Shown here in pieces: positions 33,425 to 44,625 of a stretch of 64,000 bases of DNA (within the stretch, counting starts at the first letter, position 1; each line of letters opens with the position of its first letter). The notes under the pieces are model-generated. The model saw only the letters and a list, made by a program, of their open reading frames with translations, did no database searches and was not told the origin of the DNA. Source of the stretch: Caryophanales bacterium (lineage in GTDB: Bacteria > Bacillota > Bacilli > Exiguobacteriales > Exiguobacteriaceae); the NCBI GenBank assembly GCA_902362975.1, contig CABIYO010000005.1, positions 33,734-97,733 on the forward strand, given 5' to 3'. A program made the position numbers and the translations under genes.

Positions 33425-34087
33425 ATGACAGGTGAATTTGCAGTCATCGGGTTAGGACGATTTGGAGGATCGATTGTCCGAGAATTGTCTTCAAATGGAT
33501 ATGACGTCCTCGCCATCGATTCAGATGAGGAACGTGTCAATGAGTTTATGGGGTTGGCAACCCATGCCGTGATTGCCGATACAACAGATGAGAATGTGTT
33601 AAAGAGTTTAGGGATTCGTAACTTTGAACATGTGATCGTCGCCATCGGGGAGAATATTCAAGCTTCCATTTTGACGACGTTGATTTTAAAGGAACTCGGT
33701 GTCCAAATCATCACGGTCAAGGCGACGAACGATTACCATGAAAAAGTACTCCGTCGAATCGGGGCGGATAACATCGTCCACCCTGAGCGTGATATGGGCG
33801 TTCGAATTGCCAATGGTTTGATGAGCCAAAATATCCTCGACTACCTCGAATTATCGAATGAACATTCGATTGTCGAAATTAAAGCATCGGACAAGTTATC
33901 GAACAAATCCCTCATCGATTTGGACTTGCGAGCGAAGTACGGGGTGAACATCGTCGCGATTCGTCGCGATGACGATGTCCTCATTTCACCTCAAGCGGAT
34001 GAGATGATTTTACCGGAAGATATCCTGATCATCATCGGGAAGGATACCGATTTGGATAGACTAGAGCGCACACTTCGTTCGAGATAA
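33425..34087 (+). CDS. Potassium channel regulatory subunit (KtrA/KtrC, RCK domain)
   Basis: A 220-residue cytosolic regulator of a Ktr potassium transporter. The nucleotide-binding RCK_N domain opens FAVIGLGRFGGSI with the Asp at the end of strand 2 (LAIDSDEE); RCK_C follows from about 140. KtrA and KtrC bind ATP/ADP and c-di-AMP. No membrane subunit (KtrB/KtrD) is adjacent, as for ktrC in B. subtilis, where ktrC also lies near rnjA. AAAGGG precedes the ATG. Confidence 0.88.
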   Translation: MTGEFAVIGLGRFGGSIVRELSSNGYDVLAIDSDEERVNEFMGLATHAVIADTTDENVLKSLGIRNFEHVIVAIGENIQASILTTLILKELGVQIITVKATNDYHEKVLRRIGADNIVHPERDMGVRIANGLMSQNILDYLELSNEHSIVEIKASDKLSNKSLIDLDLRAKYGVNIVAIRRDDDVLISPQADEMILPEDILIIIGKDTDLDRLERTLRSR

Positions 34088-34091
34088 AAGA

Positions 34092-34166
34092 AAAGACCTT
34101 TGGAACGATGCCGCAATCGTTGAATCGATTGATCCAACTTGACGGTTTGACTCCAAGGGTCTTTTT
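34092..34166. terminator. Long branched bidirectional terminator
   Basis: Outer stem AAAGACCTTTGGA/TCCAAGGGTCTTT (34092-34104 with 34151-34163) encloses 46 bases that hold a second hairpin CAATCG/CGATTG (34114-34119 with 34126-34131). T-runs lie on both strands. Confidence 0.75.
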
Positions 34167-34955
34167 TTAGATGAGTTCCATCGTCTTTAGGCCGTACTCG
34201 ATCCCATCTTCAAGGATGGATTTCGTGACGAAATCCGCCACATCTTTCGCTTCTTTGCGACCATTGCCCATGGCGATCCCAGTCCCTACATACTGAAGCA
34301 TGGCCAAGTCGTTCAATGCATCTCCGAAAGCGTACGTATTCTCCAGACGGTAGCCGTTGGCCTCAATAAAGTGACGGATGCCGTCTGCTTTACTGGCTCC
34401 CTTATTGTTCACGTCCATCGCATGAGGATGCCAACGGATAAAATCGAACTCACGATACGCATTGATGTAATGATGCTCGTCTTCAGGCGTGCAATACAGT
34501 AACGTCTGATACACATCCTCTTCTGCGTGGAAGTTCGGTTCGAATGAAGGAATCGGCATGTCGAGTTCGCTGAGCGATTGTTCAACGATTGTGTCATTCG
34601 GTCTTGAAGCACCACCACGTTCCTGACCCAAATAGACGAGAGTATGGTCATTTGAAGAAGCGTGCGTCGTCAAGCGACCGAGTGCATCTTTCGAGAGCGT
34701 GTTACGATAGACGATTTCACCTTTGTGCACGACAATCTGACCGTTGTAACAAACGAGACTATCAATCCCGACACGTTCTGGGATATCGGATAGCATGGCC
34801 GGTCCTCGTCCCGTCGCGATGAACGTCTCGACGCCGTTTGCCTGAAGTGCTTGAATCGCTGAAATCGTGGAAGGCGGGATATAACTACCTTCATGTAAAA
34901 GCGTGCCGTCAATGTCGAAGAAAACAACCTTTTGATCTTCCATTTGATTCACCAT
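34167..34955 (-). CDS. HAD-superfamily hydrolase, Cof type (YkrA-like)
   Basis: A 262-residue phosphatase with motif I FFDIDGTLL (Asp nucleophile and acid/base), motif II TGRGP, and motifs III/IV with GASKADGIRHF and FGDALNDLAML. Cof-type members dephosphorylate sugar phosphates, nucleotides or cofactors such as pyridoxal phosphate. A second ATG at residue 5 (34943) is an equally possible start. Location next to ktr and rnjA mirrors B. subtilis ykrA. Confidence 0.88.
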   Translation of the reverse strand: MVNQMEDQKVVFFDIDGTLLHEGSYIPPSTISAIQALQANGVETFIATGRGPAMLSDIPERVGIDSLVCYNGQIVVHKGEIVYRNTLSKDALGRLTTHASSNDHTLVYLGQERGGASRPNDTIVEQSLSELDMPIPSFEPNFHAEEDVYQTLLYCTPEDEHHYINAYREFDFIRWHPHAMDVNNKGASKADGIRHFIEANGYRLENTYAFGDALNDLAMLQYVGTGIAMGNGRKEAKDVADFVTKSILEDGIEYGLKTMELI

Positions 34956-35068
34956 TCTTTCTCTTTATCTAAAAAAATATGTTTTCTGAACCCACTAAAA
35001 GGATAACACGAAATAGGGAAACTACCACGAATATCACATCGTTAGTGAAATAATGTCATGATTTGAGC

Positions 35069-35074
35069 TATAAT
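35069..35074 (+). promoter_or_regulatory. -10 box of the rnjA promoter region
   Basis: TATAAT stands 83 bases before the rnjA start. No good -35 at standard spacing is seen. The long leader has no known riboswitch pattern. Confidence 0.4.
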
Positions 35075-35156
35075 GAAAAAAGAATCTTACGGGCATATTC
35101 GAGAATCACTTATGTTTCACATAGATGTATTAATAATTGAAGTAAGGAGAGATTAA

Positions 35157-36824
35157 ATGAAGTTTGTTAAGAACCACCAAACAGCCGTGTTCGCATTGGG
35201 CGGACTCGGAGAAATCGGGAAGAACACATATGTTGTTCAATTCCAAGATGAAATTATCGTCATCGATGCGGGAATCATGTTCCCAGAGGATGACTTGCTT
35301 GGAATTGACTATGTGATTCCTGATTACTCGTACTTGATTAAAAACAAGGACAAAGTAAAAGGGGTATTCATCACTCACGGTCACGAAGACCATATCGGGG
35401 GAATTCCATTTTTATTGAAGCAAGTGCAATTGCCGATTTATGCGACGAAGCTCGCGCTCGGATTGATCAAAGTTAAACTTGAGGAACATGGGTTGCTTCG
35501 TGAGGCGGAGCTCCATGAGATTGATGAGGATTCACTCATCAAATTCCGTAAGACGGCCATCTCGTTCTTCCGCACGACGCACTCGATTCCGGACTCACTC
35601 GGTGTCGTCGTCAAGACGCCACAAGGGAACATCGTCCATACGGGTGACTTCAAGTTCGACTTCACTCCGGTAGGCGAGCCGGCAGACCTTGCCAAGATGG
35701 CGGAAATCGGAAAAGAAGGCGTACTTTGTCTCTTGTCCGATTCAACAAATGCAGAAGTGGAAGGCTTCACGATGAGTGAGCGTGTAGTTGGTGGGACGAT
35801 TAGTGAGACGTTCCGGAAAGCGGACGGTCGAATCATCTTTGCGACGTTCGCATCGAACATCTATCGCTTGCAACAAGTGGTCGACGCGTGTGCCGAGACA
35901 GGTCGTCATCTCATGATTTTCGGTCGTTCGATGGAGAAAGTCATGACAATCGGACAAGAACTCGGTTTCATCAACGTGCCAAAGGGCATGATTATTGAGG
36001 CGAATCAGATGCGTCACTACGACCCGAATGAAATTGCGATTCTTTGTACCGGATCGCAAGGGGAACCGATGGCAGCGCTCAGCCGTATTGCGAACGGGAC
36101 GCACCGTCAAGTGTCGATTATTCCTGGGGATACGGTCATCTTCTCTTCTTCTCCAATCCCAGGTAACGCCATCTCGGTCGGGAAGACGATTGACCAGTTG
36201 TATAAAGCGGGAGCGGATGTTGTCTACGGTAAGTTGACGAACATTCATACGTCAGGTCACGGTTCGCAACAAGAACAGTTGTTGATGATTCGTCTTCTGA
36301 ATCCAAAATTCTTCATGCCGATTCACGGCGAGTACCGCATGTTGAAAAAGCATGCTGAGCTTGCTGAATCGGTTGGAATCCCGAAAGAGAACAGTTTCGT
36401 TATGGATAATGGCGAAGTGCTTGCTGTCGACTCGGAGTCGGCTGCGGTCACTGGTAAAATTTCTGCGAACGCTGTGTATATTGATGGGAATGGAATTGGT
36501 GATATCGGGAATATAGTATTAAGGGATCGCCGAATTCTGTCTGAAGATGGACTCGTTGTCGTCGTCATCAGCATCGATGGCAAGACGCGCAAACTCGTCT
36601 CAGGACCGGATATCATCTCACGTGGATTCGTCTACATGCGTGAATCAGGTAGTCTGATGCGTGATGGCGAACGATTGTTGAAGAAAACCGTCGAACAAGG
36701 ATTGTCGAATAAGCAGATGAAGTGGTCGGAGATGAAACAACTCGTCTCAGACACCCTCACTCCTTACTTGGCACAAAAGACGCGGAGACACCCGATGGTC
36801 CTGCCGATTATTATGGAAGTATGA
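35157..36824 (+). CDS. rnjA: Ribonuclease J1
   Basis: 5'-to-3' exonuclease and endonuclease central to mRNA turnover and 16S rRNA maturation. The 555-residue protein has the metallo-beta-lactamase zinc motif HGHEDH (74-79), the HTGDFKFD and beta-CASP signatures such as [13 protein letters not shown] and [11 protein letters not shown], and the C-terminal domain typical of RNase J. AAGGAGAG precedes the ATG. In B. subtilis rpoY (ykzG) sits directly upstream; here no such frame is present. Confidence 0.96.
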   Translation: MKFVKNHQTAVFALGGLGEIGKNTYVVQFQDEIIVIDAGIMFPEDDLLGIDYVIPDYSYLIKNKDKVKGVFITHGHEDHIGGIPFLLKQVQLPIYATKLALGLIKVKLEEHGLLREAELHEIDEDSLIKFRKTAISFFRTTHSIPDSLGVVVKTPQGNIVHTGDFKFDFTPVGEPADLAKMAEIGKEGVLCLLSDSTNAEVEGFTMSERVVGGTISETFRKADGRIIFATFASNIYRLQQVVDACAETGRHLMIFGRSMEKVMTIGQELGFINVPKGMIIEANQMRHYDPNEIAILCTGSQGEPMAALSRIANGTHRQVSIIPGDTVIFSSSPIPGNAISVGKTIDQLYKAGADVVYGKLTNIHTSGHGSQQEQLLMIRLLNPKFFMPIHGEYRMLKKHAELAESVGIPKENSFVMDNGEVLAVDSESAAVTGKISANAVYIDGNGIGDIGNIVLRDRRILSEDGLVVVVISIDGKTRKLVSGPDIISRGFVYMRESGSLMRDGERLLKKTVEQGLSNKQMKWSEMKQLVSDTLTPYLAQKTRRHPMVLPIIMEV

Positions 36825-36828
36825 TCTG

Positions 36829-36860
36829 ACGGGCTGTAGGAAACTACAGCTCGTTTTTTT
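36829..36860 (+). terminator. Terminator after rnjA
   Basis: ACGGGCTGTAG/CTACAGCTCGT with a GAAA tetraloop (36829-36854; one G-T pair), then seven T. Confidence 0.92.
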
Positions 36861-36885
36861 CACCGCAAATGAGGAGGGGGAGCTT

Positions 36886-37146
36886 ATGGCGAAGAAAAAG
36901 GGGAAGAAAGGGTGGCTGAAATGGGGAGCCGCAATCATTGCGGTCATTTTTCTCACCACGCTCGTGTATCATCAAGTCAAACCATTACCGGAAGGCGTGT
37001 CGAGACAATCTGAACCATATCTCATCACAGATGACCAAATCGATTTTCTCCACGATTTGACCTATCAAGGGGAAGATAATGAGAATGGCACGTATACGGT
37101 AGCGTATGATGAGATTCAAACCGATCTCCAATCGGAAAGTATATGA
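36886..37146 (+). CDS. Unknown single-pass membrane protein, 86 residues
   Basis: Starts behind GAGGAGGGGG. A basic N-terminus (MAKKKGKKGWLKWG) is followed by one helix (about 14-28, AAIIAVIFLTTLVYH) and an acidic exterior tail, consistent with an N-in anchor. No family recognised. The preceding rnjA terminator is 26 bases upstream, so it either has its own weak promoter or depends on read-through. Confidence 0.65.
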   Translation: MAKKKGKKGWLKWGAAIIAVIFLTTLVYHQVKPLPEGVSRQSEPYLITDDQIDFLHDLTYQGEDNENGTYTVAYDEIQTDLQSESI

Positions 37147-37187
37147 TGTATTGGCTCCAAAAAGTCACATGGACGATGACGTATTAA

Positions 37188-37224
37188 AAAACAGCTATCC
37201 TCAAAATTTGGGGATAGCTGTTTT
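37188..37224. terminator. Bidirectional terminator
   Basis: A 13-bp perfect stem (37188-37200 with 37212-37224) with A and T flanks serves both the 86-residue gene and the minus-strand hydrolase gene. Confidence 0.85.
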
Positions 37225-37228
37225 GACG

Positions 37229-38854
37229 TTAGTTCGTCTCGATTGGATTAAACTCATTCGTGTATTCGTATAAGAATTTCCCAGTCTCTTTCAAGACGTC
37301 ACTTTTACGGTGAAGCGAGAAATGGTCGTACGGTACCGTTTCTGTCTGAATGTTATTCGTATACTCTTCAAGTAACAGAGAACTCGCCGGCTCAATCAAA
37401 TTGAATTCGCCGCCTCGTCCAGAGAAAGAGAGTACCTGAACGGACCTTGGCCATGTCTCAAGTTTAGACTGGAATGCTTGCAGTCCGTCTGAGTTGGGTG
37501 ACAAATCACGGATGGCAGGGCTTCCTGTGTTAATGCCGAAGTTACTGGCAGATAATCCGAAGTTCGCAAGGCGTGTCCCGCCGAACGGGCTATCAAACGT
37601 TACAAACTTATCGACGATGTACGTCTCTTGATTCAAGATATAGTTGGCAGCGGCTACGCCACCCATACTATGGCCAATGATATACATCCGGTCGAACGAA
37701 CGATTTCTCGTTTTCTTATATGTTTCAATGGCTGCATTCAACCACTTTGTCTGATTGTTCAAAGAAGCCTCTGCATCTTCGAACTCGATTCGGACAATCG
37801 GGCGAGTTGAACTAAAATCATATATTTCACAGTCGGTCTTCCCTTTGACAGACACGGTACAAAGCGCTCCGTCAGTCGCTTGACCACTTTGTTCCATCGC
37901 TTGAGAGAAGCGGAGGAACGTCCGGTCTGTCCCAAGTAATCCATGAACTGCAAACGTAGGGATAAACTCATTCGTTTGTGAAGCCTGGCGAATCGCCTCG
38001 GATTGACGATCGTTTGCCAACTCTTGTCGGAATGTCCCGACAATTAAAATGAGCGAGAGGGAGACAATCAATAACCCTAACAGGCGTGAACGAATCGACG
38101 TTTCTCTAGGATTGCCGACGTTTCGTCGATACTTGCGCCAAATGAAATAACTTAAGATGATAGCTGACACCAATACGATGATGGTGATTACCCATGCTTT
38201 AACGTTCGGCACATGGGCGACTAACTTTACATTGTTTTGGCGTCCTCCGTACACTTGCCACTCGACATGCTTCATGGAACGGAAATCTAGGCCGGTTCCA
38301 TCCTCAACGAATACGCCGGTCGGAACAGTCAAGTTAAAGCGAATGTCGGCTTGGCGGATATATCGTTCAGCCAATTTTTTTGGGGAGCCGGTTAGTTCGA
38401 CGCCGGGTAAGTCGACCCGGTCGAGACGAAGGTCGAGATTAGTTTGTAACGTATAGGAATCAAACCAAATGCCTTCTCGTTGATGGATGTCGAACTGAAT
38501 ATCCGGGGGAACTAAAATACCGGCTGGTCCCGTTTTCCATTCCTCTTTAATCTGTTGCAACTCGTCCACATTTTTAAATGTCTTCTTTAAGATCATGCCT
38601 TCGTAGTCATCAGGACTCGAATAATCTTCTGTTTCATATCCGTTCTTTTCCGCCTGCTCTTTCCAAGTATCCCAGTCGAGCCTGAGATTGAGCAATTTCA
38701 TGACAGGATGATCACGGAACGCATAAGTCGTTTCGAGCGAAACAGATTGGTCATAGTGAACGGTCGCATCATAATTGATTCGCACACATCCACCGATTAA
38801 AAGAAATAATAATGGGAATAGTAACAACAGTGCCCTTTTTCTCGAGCTAAACAT
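37229..38854 (-). CDS. Lipoprotein fused to a DUF915-type alpha/beta hydrolase
   Basis: A 541-residue two-part surface protein. A lipoprotein signal ends LLIGGC (Cys23). Residues about 25-210 resemble the LppM/DUF3153 extracellular domain (VRINYDATVHYDQSVSLETT). Two transmembrane helices follow near 216-236 and 256-275. The C-terminal part (300-541) is a DUF915-like alpha/beta hydrolase with IPTFAVHGLLGTDRTF, the nucleophile Ser395 in GHSMGG, and a late His (YDHFSLHRKSD). With an even number of helices after the lipidated Cys the hydrolase also faces outside. def begins just upstream, 1 base between the frames, so they are probably co-transcribed. Confidence 0.75.
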   Translation of the reverse strand: MFSSRKRALLLLFPLLFLLIGGCVRINYDATVHYDQSVSLETTYAFRDHPVMKLLNLRLDWDTWKEQAEKNGYETEDYSSPDDYEGMILKKTFKNVDELQQIKEEWKTGPAGILVPPDIQFDIHQREGIWFDSYTLQTNLDLRLDRVDLPGVELTGSPKKLAERYIRQADIRFNLTVPTGVFVEDGTGLDFRSMKHVEWQVYGGRQNNVKLVAHVPNVKAWVITIIVLVSAIILSYFIWRKYRRNVGNPRETSIRSRLLGLLIVSLSLILIVGTFRQELANDRQSEAIRQASQTNEFIPTFAVHGLLGTDRTFLRFSQAMEQSGQATDGALCTVSVKGKTDCEIYDFSSTRPIVRIEFEDAEASLNNQTKWLNAAIETYKKTRNRSFDRMYIIGHSMGGVAAANYILNQETYIVDKFVTFDSPFGGTRLANFGLSASNFGINTGSPAIRDLSPNSDGLQAFQSKLETWPRSVQVLSFSGRGGEFNLIEPASSLLLEEYTNNIQTETVPYDHFSLHRKSDVLKETGKFLYEYTNEFNPIETN

Positions 38855-38855
38855 G

Positions 38856-39395
38856 TTAAATCGGTTCGCCGTATGTTTCTAACGGGTTCGACATATTGAT
38901 GCGGTCATAGAACATGATCCCATCTAAATGATCGAGCTCGTGCTGACATACGACAGCGCGCATTCCGCGCAGGCGAAGCTTAATGGGCTTCCCATCGCGG
39001 TCGAACCCTTCTAACGTGATTCGACGAAAACGAGGTACATTTCCTTTGACCACGCGATCGACCGATAGACAGCCTTCGCCGCCTTTCAAAAATGTCTGCT
39101 CGACGGAATGACTTGTGATTTTAGGATTGAAGATGGAGAGTTTGAACGTCTCTTCCTCTTCTTGTAGCAAGACTGTGAAGAAACGACGATTCACACCGAG
39201 TTGTGGCGCGGCGATGCCGACCCCAGCTCGCAACCCGTATTTCTCGCTCATCTCGGGGTCTTGACTATTGACGAGGAACGTCTCCATCTCGTCGAGCAAC
39301 GCCAAATCTTCTTTCGTCGGCGGAATTGGTACTTCAGTTGAGCGCGCGCGAAGCCGCTCGTCTCCTTCGCGGATAATATCTTTCATGGTTAACAT
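38856..39395 (-). CDS. def: Peptide deformylase
   Basis: Removes formyl from the N-terminal Met of new proteins using Fe2+ or Zn2+. All three motifs are present: GVGIAAPQ, EGCLS and HELDH. The 179-residue size and the insert between motifs I and II (about 12 residues) mark the type 2 enzymes of Gram-positives, as B. subtilis DefB. The ATG at 39395 follows AAAGGAAG; a longer frame to 39416 is not supported. In Bacillus, def (ykrB) also precedes pdhABCD. Confidence 0.93.
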   Translation of the reverse strand: MLTMKDIIREGDERLRARSTEVPIPPTKEDLALLDEMETFLVNSQDPEMSEKYGLRAGVGIAAPQLGVNRRFFTVLLQEEEETFKLSIFNPKITSHSVEQTFLKGGEGCLSVDRVVKGNVPRFRRITLEGFDRDGKPIKLRLRGMRAVVCQHELDHLDGIMFYDRINMSNPLETYGEPI

Positions 39396-39521
39396 ACACA
39401 ACTTCCTTTCTATCAAACATATATGATTGATTATATCATATTTAAACAGGAAGGAATGTGAATGGTACAGAAGGTAAAATGAAAATAATACAGTGGTGAA
39501 AAGGATGTCATACCCCTTGGA

Positions 39522-39582
39522 TGTAAGCGTTTTATTTAGGTAAGCATATTTTTTGCGTTATTGAAACAACCCGTTTTATACT
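39522..39582 (+). promoter_or_regulatory. pdh operon promoter region with cre-like site
   Basis: The 331-base gap between def and pdhA holds no gene. TTGCGT (39553-39558) with an 18-base spacer and TATACT (39577-39582) is the best promoter. TGTAAGCGTTTTAT (39522-39535) just upstream matches the cre consensus at 12 of 14 positions, a position where CcpA could act as activator or, less likely, repressor. Confidence 0.5.
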
Positions 39583-39687
39583 AACAAGGAAACGGCAGGA
39601 GAGGATAACTTTTCTGAATCACGTTAATACAGATTGCTTTTTTGGACAGATACACGTAAGATTTGAGATAGTGTTTGATCACAAAAA

Positions 39688-39699
39688 AGACAATTGTCT
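39688..39699. repeat. Palindrome in the pdhA leader
   Basis: AGACAATTGTCT is a perfect 12-bp palindrome 27 bases before the pdhA start and inside the predicted 5' untranslated region. Its function is unknown. Confidence 0.5.
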
Positions 39700-39708
39700 C
39701 ATAGTTGA

Positions 39709-40812
<1,104 letters not shown>

Positions 40813-40815
40813 GTT

Positions 40816-41793
40816 ATGGCTCAAATGACAATGATCCAAGCGATTACTGATGCGATGCGCGTTGAAATGAAACGCGACGAGAAAGTACTTCTTTTCGGAG
40901 AAGACGTTGGTAAAAACGGTGGGGTATTCCGTGCGACGGAAGGTCTCCAAGACGAGTTCGGCGAAGACCGTGTCTTCGACACGCCACTCGCTGAATCAGG
41001 GATTGGTGGTCTTGCGATCGGTCTAGGTCTTACTGGATTCCGTCCGATCATGGAAGTTCAATTCTTCGGATTCGTATTCGAAGTTTTCGACTCAATCGCA
41101 GCTCAAATGGCACGTATGCGTTACCGCTCAGGCGGCGCTTACAGCCAACCAATCACAATCCGTTCACCATTCGGTGGTGGAGTTAAGACACCTGAGCTTC
41201 ACGCGGACAGCCTTGAAGGTTTGATGGCTCAGACACCTGGTCTTAAAGTCGTTATTCCATCGACTCCGTACGATGCAAAAGGTTTGTTGATTGCGTCTAT
41301 CCGTGACAACGACCCAGTCGTGTTCCTCGAGCACATGAAATTGTATCGTTCATTCCGTGGCGAAGTACCTGAAGGTGAGTATACAATCGAACTCGGTAAA
41401 GCGGATGTGAAACGTGAAGGTACAGACGTTTCAATCATCACTTACGGTGCGATGGTACACACGTCACTCAAAGCAGCGGAAGAGCTTGAAAAAGAAAACA
41501 TCAACGTTGAAGTCATCGACCTCATGACAGTGAGCCCGCTCGATATCGACACAATCGTAGAATCTGTTAAGAAAACAGGTCGTGCGATCGTCGTTCAAGA
41601 GGCACAACGTCAAGCAGGTATCGCGGCAAACGTCGTAACTGAAATTCAAGAGCGCGCAATTCTTCACCTCGAAGCACCAGTTCTTCGAGTAACTGCACCT
41701 GACACAGTCTTCGCATTCGCACAAGGTGAAGACATGTGGTTACCTGACCATAAAGATGTCGTTGCAAAAGTTAAGGAAGTTGTAAACTTCTAA
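40816..41793 (+). CDS. pdhB: Pyruvate dehydrogenase E1 component, beta subunit
   Basis: A 325-residue partner of PdhA in the E1 tetramer. Transketolase-type domains are visible: [33 protein letters not shown] and [27 protein letters not shown] ends 13 bases before the ATG. pdhC follows after 78 bases with a hairpin in between. Confidence 0.96.
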   Translation: MAQMTMIQAITDAMRVEMKRDEKVLLFGEDVGKNGGVFRATEGLQDEFGEDRVFDTPLAESGIGGLAIGLGLTGFRPIMEVQFFGFVFEVFDSIAAQMARMRYRSGGAYSQPITIRSPFGGGVKTPELHADSLEGLMAQTPGLKVVIPSTPYDAKGLLIASIRDNDPVVFLEHMKLYRSFRGEVPEGEYTIELGKADVKREGTDVSIITYGAMVHTSLKAAEELEKENINVEVIDLMTVSPLDIDTIVESVKKTGRAIVVQEAQRQAGIAANVVTEIQERAILHLEAPVLRVTAPDTVFAFAQGEDMWLPDHKDVVAKVKEVVNF

Positions 41794-41814
41794 GATCGTG
41801 TCGAATAAACGGTG

Positions 41815-41832
41815 AGGGAGAATTGTCTCCCT
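41815..41832 (+). promoter_or_regulatory. Intercistronic hairpin between pdhB and pdhC
   Basis: AGGGAGA/TCTCCCT around ATTG (41815-41821 with 41826-41832), with weak outer AAAC/GTTT pairing and no T-run. It may be a processing or stability element separating the E1 and E2-E3 parts of the message. Confidence 0.6.
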
Positions 41833-41871
41833 TGTCGTGTTTACATGATGAATTGATGGGAGGAAAAACCA

Positions 41872-43161
41872 GTGGCAGTATTTGAATTTAAATTACCGGA
41901 TATCGGTGAAGGTATTCACGAAGGTGAAATCGTTAAGTGGTTCGTAAAAGCAGGGGATACGGTTAAAGAGGACGATGTTCTTTTAGAAGTACAAAACGAC
42001 AAAGCAGTCGTTGAAATCCCAGCTCCAGTCGACGGTACAGTCAAAGAAGTTAAAGTTTCCGAAGGTACAGTTGCCGTAGTCGGCGACGTCCTCATTACCT
42101 TTGACATCGAAGGCGACGCGTCAGCAAGTGAAGAAGAAACACCTGAACAACCGAAAGCAGCAGAGAAGGCAGAAGACGTAAAAGAAGATGTGAAAGAAGA
42201 CGGGCCACGCGACGTTCAACTTCACAAATCTGAGCGTGTTATCGCTATGCCATCTGTCCGTAAATATGCACGTGAAAAAGGTGTCGACATCCGTGAAGTC
42301 AACGGTTCTGGCGACAATGGTCGTGTATTGAAAGAAGACATCGATGCATTCGCGAACGGCGAAGCACCGTCTGCAGAAGCTACAACAGAGAAAACAGAAA
42401 CTGTAGCACCAGCAGCAGCTACGAAAACGGAAATCAAGCCTTACGAGTCAGCGACTCCTGAACTTGAAACACGTGAAAAAATCCGTGGTATCCGTAAAGC
42501 CATCTCGAAAGCGATGGTTAACTCGAAACACACTGCACCACACGTTACACTCATGGACGAAGTCGACGTTACAAAACTCGTTGCACTCCGCAAAGACTTC
42601 AAACAAGTCGCGGCTGACCAAGGTGTGAAACTCACGTACTTGCCATTCGTCGTGAAAGCATTGACTGCTGCAGCGAAAGCATTCCCAGCAATCAACGCTT
42701 CAATCGATGACGTGAACGAAGAAATCGTCTACAAAAACTACTACAACATCGGAATTGCAGCTGACACGGACAACGGACTCGTTGTACCAGTCGTAAAAGA
42801 TGCAGACCGTAAATCGATCTATGCACTTGCTACAAACATTAACGAACTTGCAGGTAAAGCTCGTGAAGGTAAGCTCGCTGGGGAAGACATGAAAGGCGGA
42901 TCGATCACAATCACAAACATCGGTTCAGCTGGTGGACAATGGTTCACACCTGTCATCAACCACCCAGAAGTTGCGATTCTCGGTATCGGCCGTATCGCTG
43001 AGAAAGCTGTCGTGAAGAACGGTGAAATCGTTGCTGCGCCAGTACTTGCACTGTCATTCAGCTTTGACCACCGCCTCATCGACGGTGCGACTGCACAAAA
43101 CGCTCTTAACATGGTGAAACGCTTGCTCGAAGACCCAGCACTTCTAATGATGGAGGGATAA
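41872..43161 (+). CDS. pdhC: Dihydrolipoamide acetyltransferase (E2)
   Basis: Transfers acetyl from E1 to CoA and forms the complex core. The 429-residue protein has one lipoyl domain (1-80; Lys44 in [12 protein letters not shown]), an acidic linker, an E1/E3-binding domain (about 125-160, [15 protein letters not shown]), a second Ala/Thr-rich linker, and the catalytic domain with [10 protein letters not shown] (His near 402). Starts at GTG behind GGGAGG. pdhD follows after 4 bases. Confidence 0.95.
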   Translation: MAVFEFKLPDIGEGIHEGEIVKWFVKAGDTVKEDDVLLEVQNDKAVVEIPAPVDGTVKEVKVSEGTVAVVGDVLITFDIEGDASASEEETPEQPKAAEKAEDVKEDVKEDGPRDVQLHKSERVIAMPSVRKYAREKGVDIREVNGSGDNGRVLKEDIDAFANGEAPSAEATTEKTETVAPAAATKTEIKPYESATPELETREKIRGIRKAISKAMVNSKHTAPHVTLMDEVDVTKLVALRKDFKQVAADQGVKLTYLPFVVKALTAAAKAFPAINASIDDVNEEIVYKNYYNIGIAADTDNGLVVPVVKDADRKSIYALATNINELAGKAREGKLAGEDMKGGSITITNIGSAGGQWFTPVINHPEVAILGIGRIAEKAVVKNGEIVAAPVLALSFSFDHRLIDGATAQNALNMVKRLLEDPALLMMEG

Positions 43162-43165
43162 GAAC

Positions 43166-44578
43166 ATGGTAGTAGGAGAATTCGCACAAGAAACTGATTT
43201 GCTTGTCATCGGTGCCGGTCCTGGTGGATACGTTGCCGCAATCCGTGGCGCTCAGCTCGGAATGAAAGTAACAATCGTTGAGAAAGGCAACTTCGGTGGT
43301 GTCTGCTTGAACGTCGGATGTATCCCATCGAAAGCGTTGATCACAGCAGGACACAACTTCCAACACGCTAAAGGACATCCTTCAATGGGAATCACGTCTG
43401 AAAACGTGTCAGTGGACTTCACAAAAGTTCAAGAATGGAAACAGTCAGTCGTTAACAAATTGACTGGCGGTGTCAAAGGTCTTCTCAAAGGAAACAAAAT
43501 TGAGATCGTTCAAGGTGAAGCGTTCTTCGCTTCTGAAGACACAGTTCGTGTCATTACTGAAGACAGCTCAACTCCTTACAAATTCAAAAAAGCGATTGTC
43601 GCGACTGGTTCTACACCAATCGAGATCCCATCGTTCAAATGGTCTAAACGCGTCCTTTCTTCAACTGGCGCATTGGCACTTCCTGAAGTACCGAAGAAAC
43701 TCGTCGTCATCGGCGGTGGATACATCGGTATGGAGCTCGGTACTGCATACGCTAACTTCGATACAGAAGTTGTCGTTGTAGAGGGCGCTAGCGACATCTT
43801 GTCTGGTTTCGAACCACAAATGACGCAAGTCGTTAAGAAGAAACTTAAGCAAAAAGGGAACGTCACAATCCACACGAATGCACTTGCTAAAGGTGTTGAA
43901 GAAACGGAAGACGGCGTAACTGTTAAGTTTGAAGTAAACGGTGAAGAGCAATCTGTTGAAGCGGACTATGTCCTCGTCACAGTTGGTCGTCGTCCAAACA
44001 CAGGCGACATCGGTCTTGAGAACGCGGGCGTTAAAATCAACGACCGTGGAATCATCGAAATCGATGACCAGTGTAAAACATCGAACGAAAACATCTATGC
44101 AATCGGTGATATCGTTCCTGGACCACCACTTGCACACAAAGCATCTTACGAAGCGAAAATCGCAGCGGAAGCAGCAGCAGGTAAGCCAGCTTACCTCGAC
44201 TACTCTGCAATCCCTGCAGTCGTCTTCACAGATCCTGAACTCGCAACGGTTGGGTACACAGAGGCACTCGCAAAAGAAGAAGGACTCGAAATCACAGTTT
44301 CGAAATTCCCATTCGCAGCGAACGGTCGTGCACTTGCACTTGACGAGCCAGACGGCTTCATGAAGCTCATCACACGTAAAGAGGACGGTCTCTTGATCGG
44401 TGCTCAAATCGCGGGTACGGGCGCTTCAGATATGATTGCTGAGCTTGGCCTTGCAATCGAGGCTGGTATGACTGCTGAAGATATCGCACTTACAATCCAT
44501 GCTCACCCATCACTCGGTGAGATGGCTATGGAAGCTGCTGAAATCGCAATAGGGATGCCAATCCACGTTGTAAAATAA
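43166..44578 (+). CDS. pdhD: Dihydrolipoamide dehydrogenase (E3)
   Basis: FAD enzyme that reoxidises dihydrolipoamide with NAD+. The 470-residue protein has the FAD motif [12 protein letters not shown], the redox disulfide [13 protein letters not shown] (Cys47, Cys52), the NAD-binding [12 protein letters not shown] and the C-terminal catalytic His in HAHPSLGE. The ATG lies after GGAGGG. It closes the pdh operon, followed by a terminator. Confidence 0.97.
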   Translation: MVVGEFAQETDLLVIGAGPGGYVAAIRGAQLGMKVTIVEKGNFGGVCLNVGCIPSKALITAGHNFQHAKGHPSMGITSENVSVDFTKVQEWKQSVVNKLTGGVKGLLKGNKIEIVQGEAFFASEDTVRVITEDSSTPYKFKKAIVATGSTPIEIPSFKWSKRVLSSTGALALPEVPKKLVVIGGGYIGMELGTAYANFDTEVVVVEGASDILSGFEPQMTQVVKKKLKQKGNVTIHTNALAKGVEETEDGVTVKFEVNGEEQSVEADYVLVTVGRRPNTGDIGLENAGVKINDRGIIEIDDQCKTSNENIYAIGDIVPGPPLAHKASYEAKIAAEAAAGKPAYLDYSAIPAVVFTDPELATVGYTEALAKEEGLEITVSKFPFAANGRALALDEPDGFMKLITRKEDGLLIGAQIAGTGASDMIAELGLAIEAGMTAEDIALTIHAHPSLGEMAMEAAEIAIGMPIHVVK

Positions 44579-44590
44579 GAACGTCAATCA

Positions 44591-44625
44591 AACCTCTCTC
44601 ACGATTTTCGTGGGAGAGGTTTTTA
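44591..44625 (+). terminator. Terminator of the pdh operon
   Basis: AACCTCTCTCACG/CGTGGGAGAGGTT (44591-44603 with 44609-44621; one G-T pair) and TTTTAAT. The right arm coincides with the decayed 3' end of the opposing acetyltransferase. Confidence 0.9.

Noticed and set aside
35742..36248. A 168-codon minus-strand frame opposite rnjA
   Set aside because: Shadow frame of a highly conserved gene, with no start signal.
43661..44407. A 248-codon minus-strand frame opposite pdhD, very rich in Cys and Arg
   Set aside because: It is the mirror of a strongly biased coding frame in pdhD. It has no ribosome binding site and unnatural composition.
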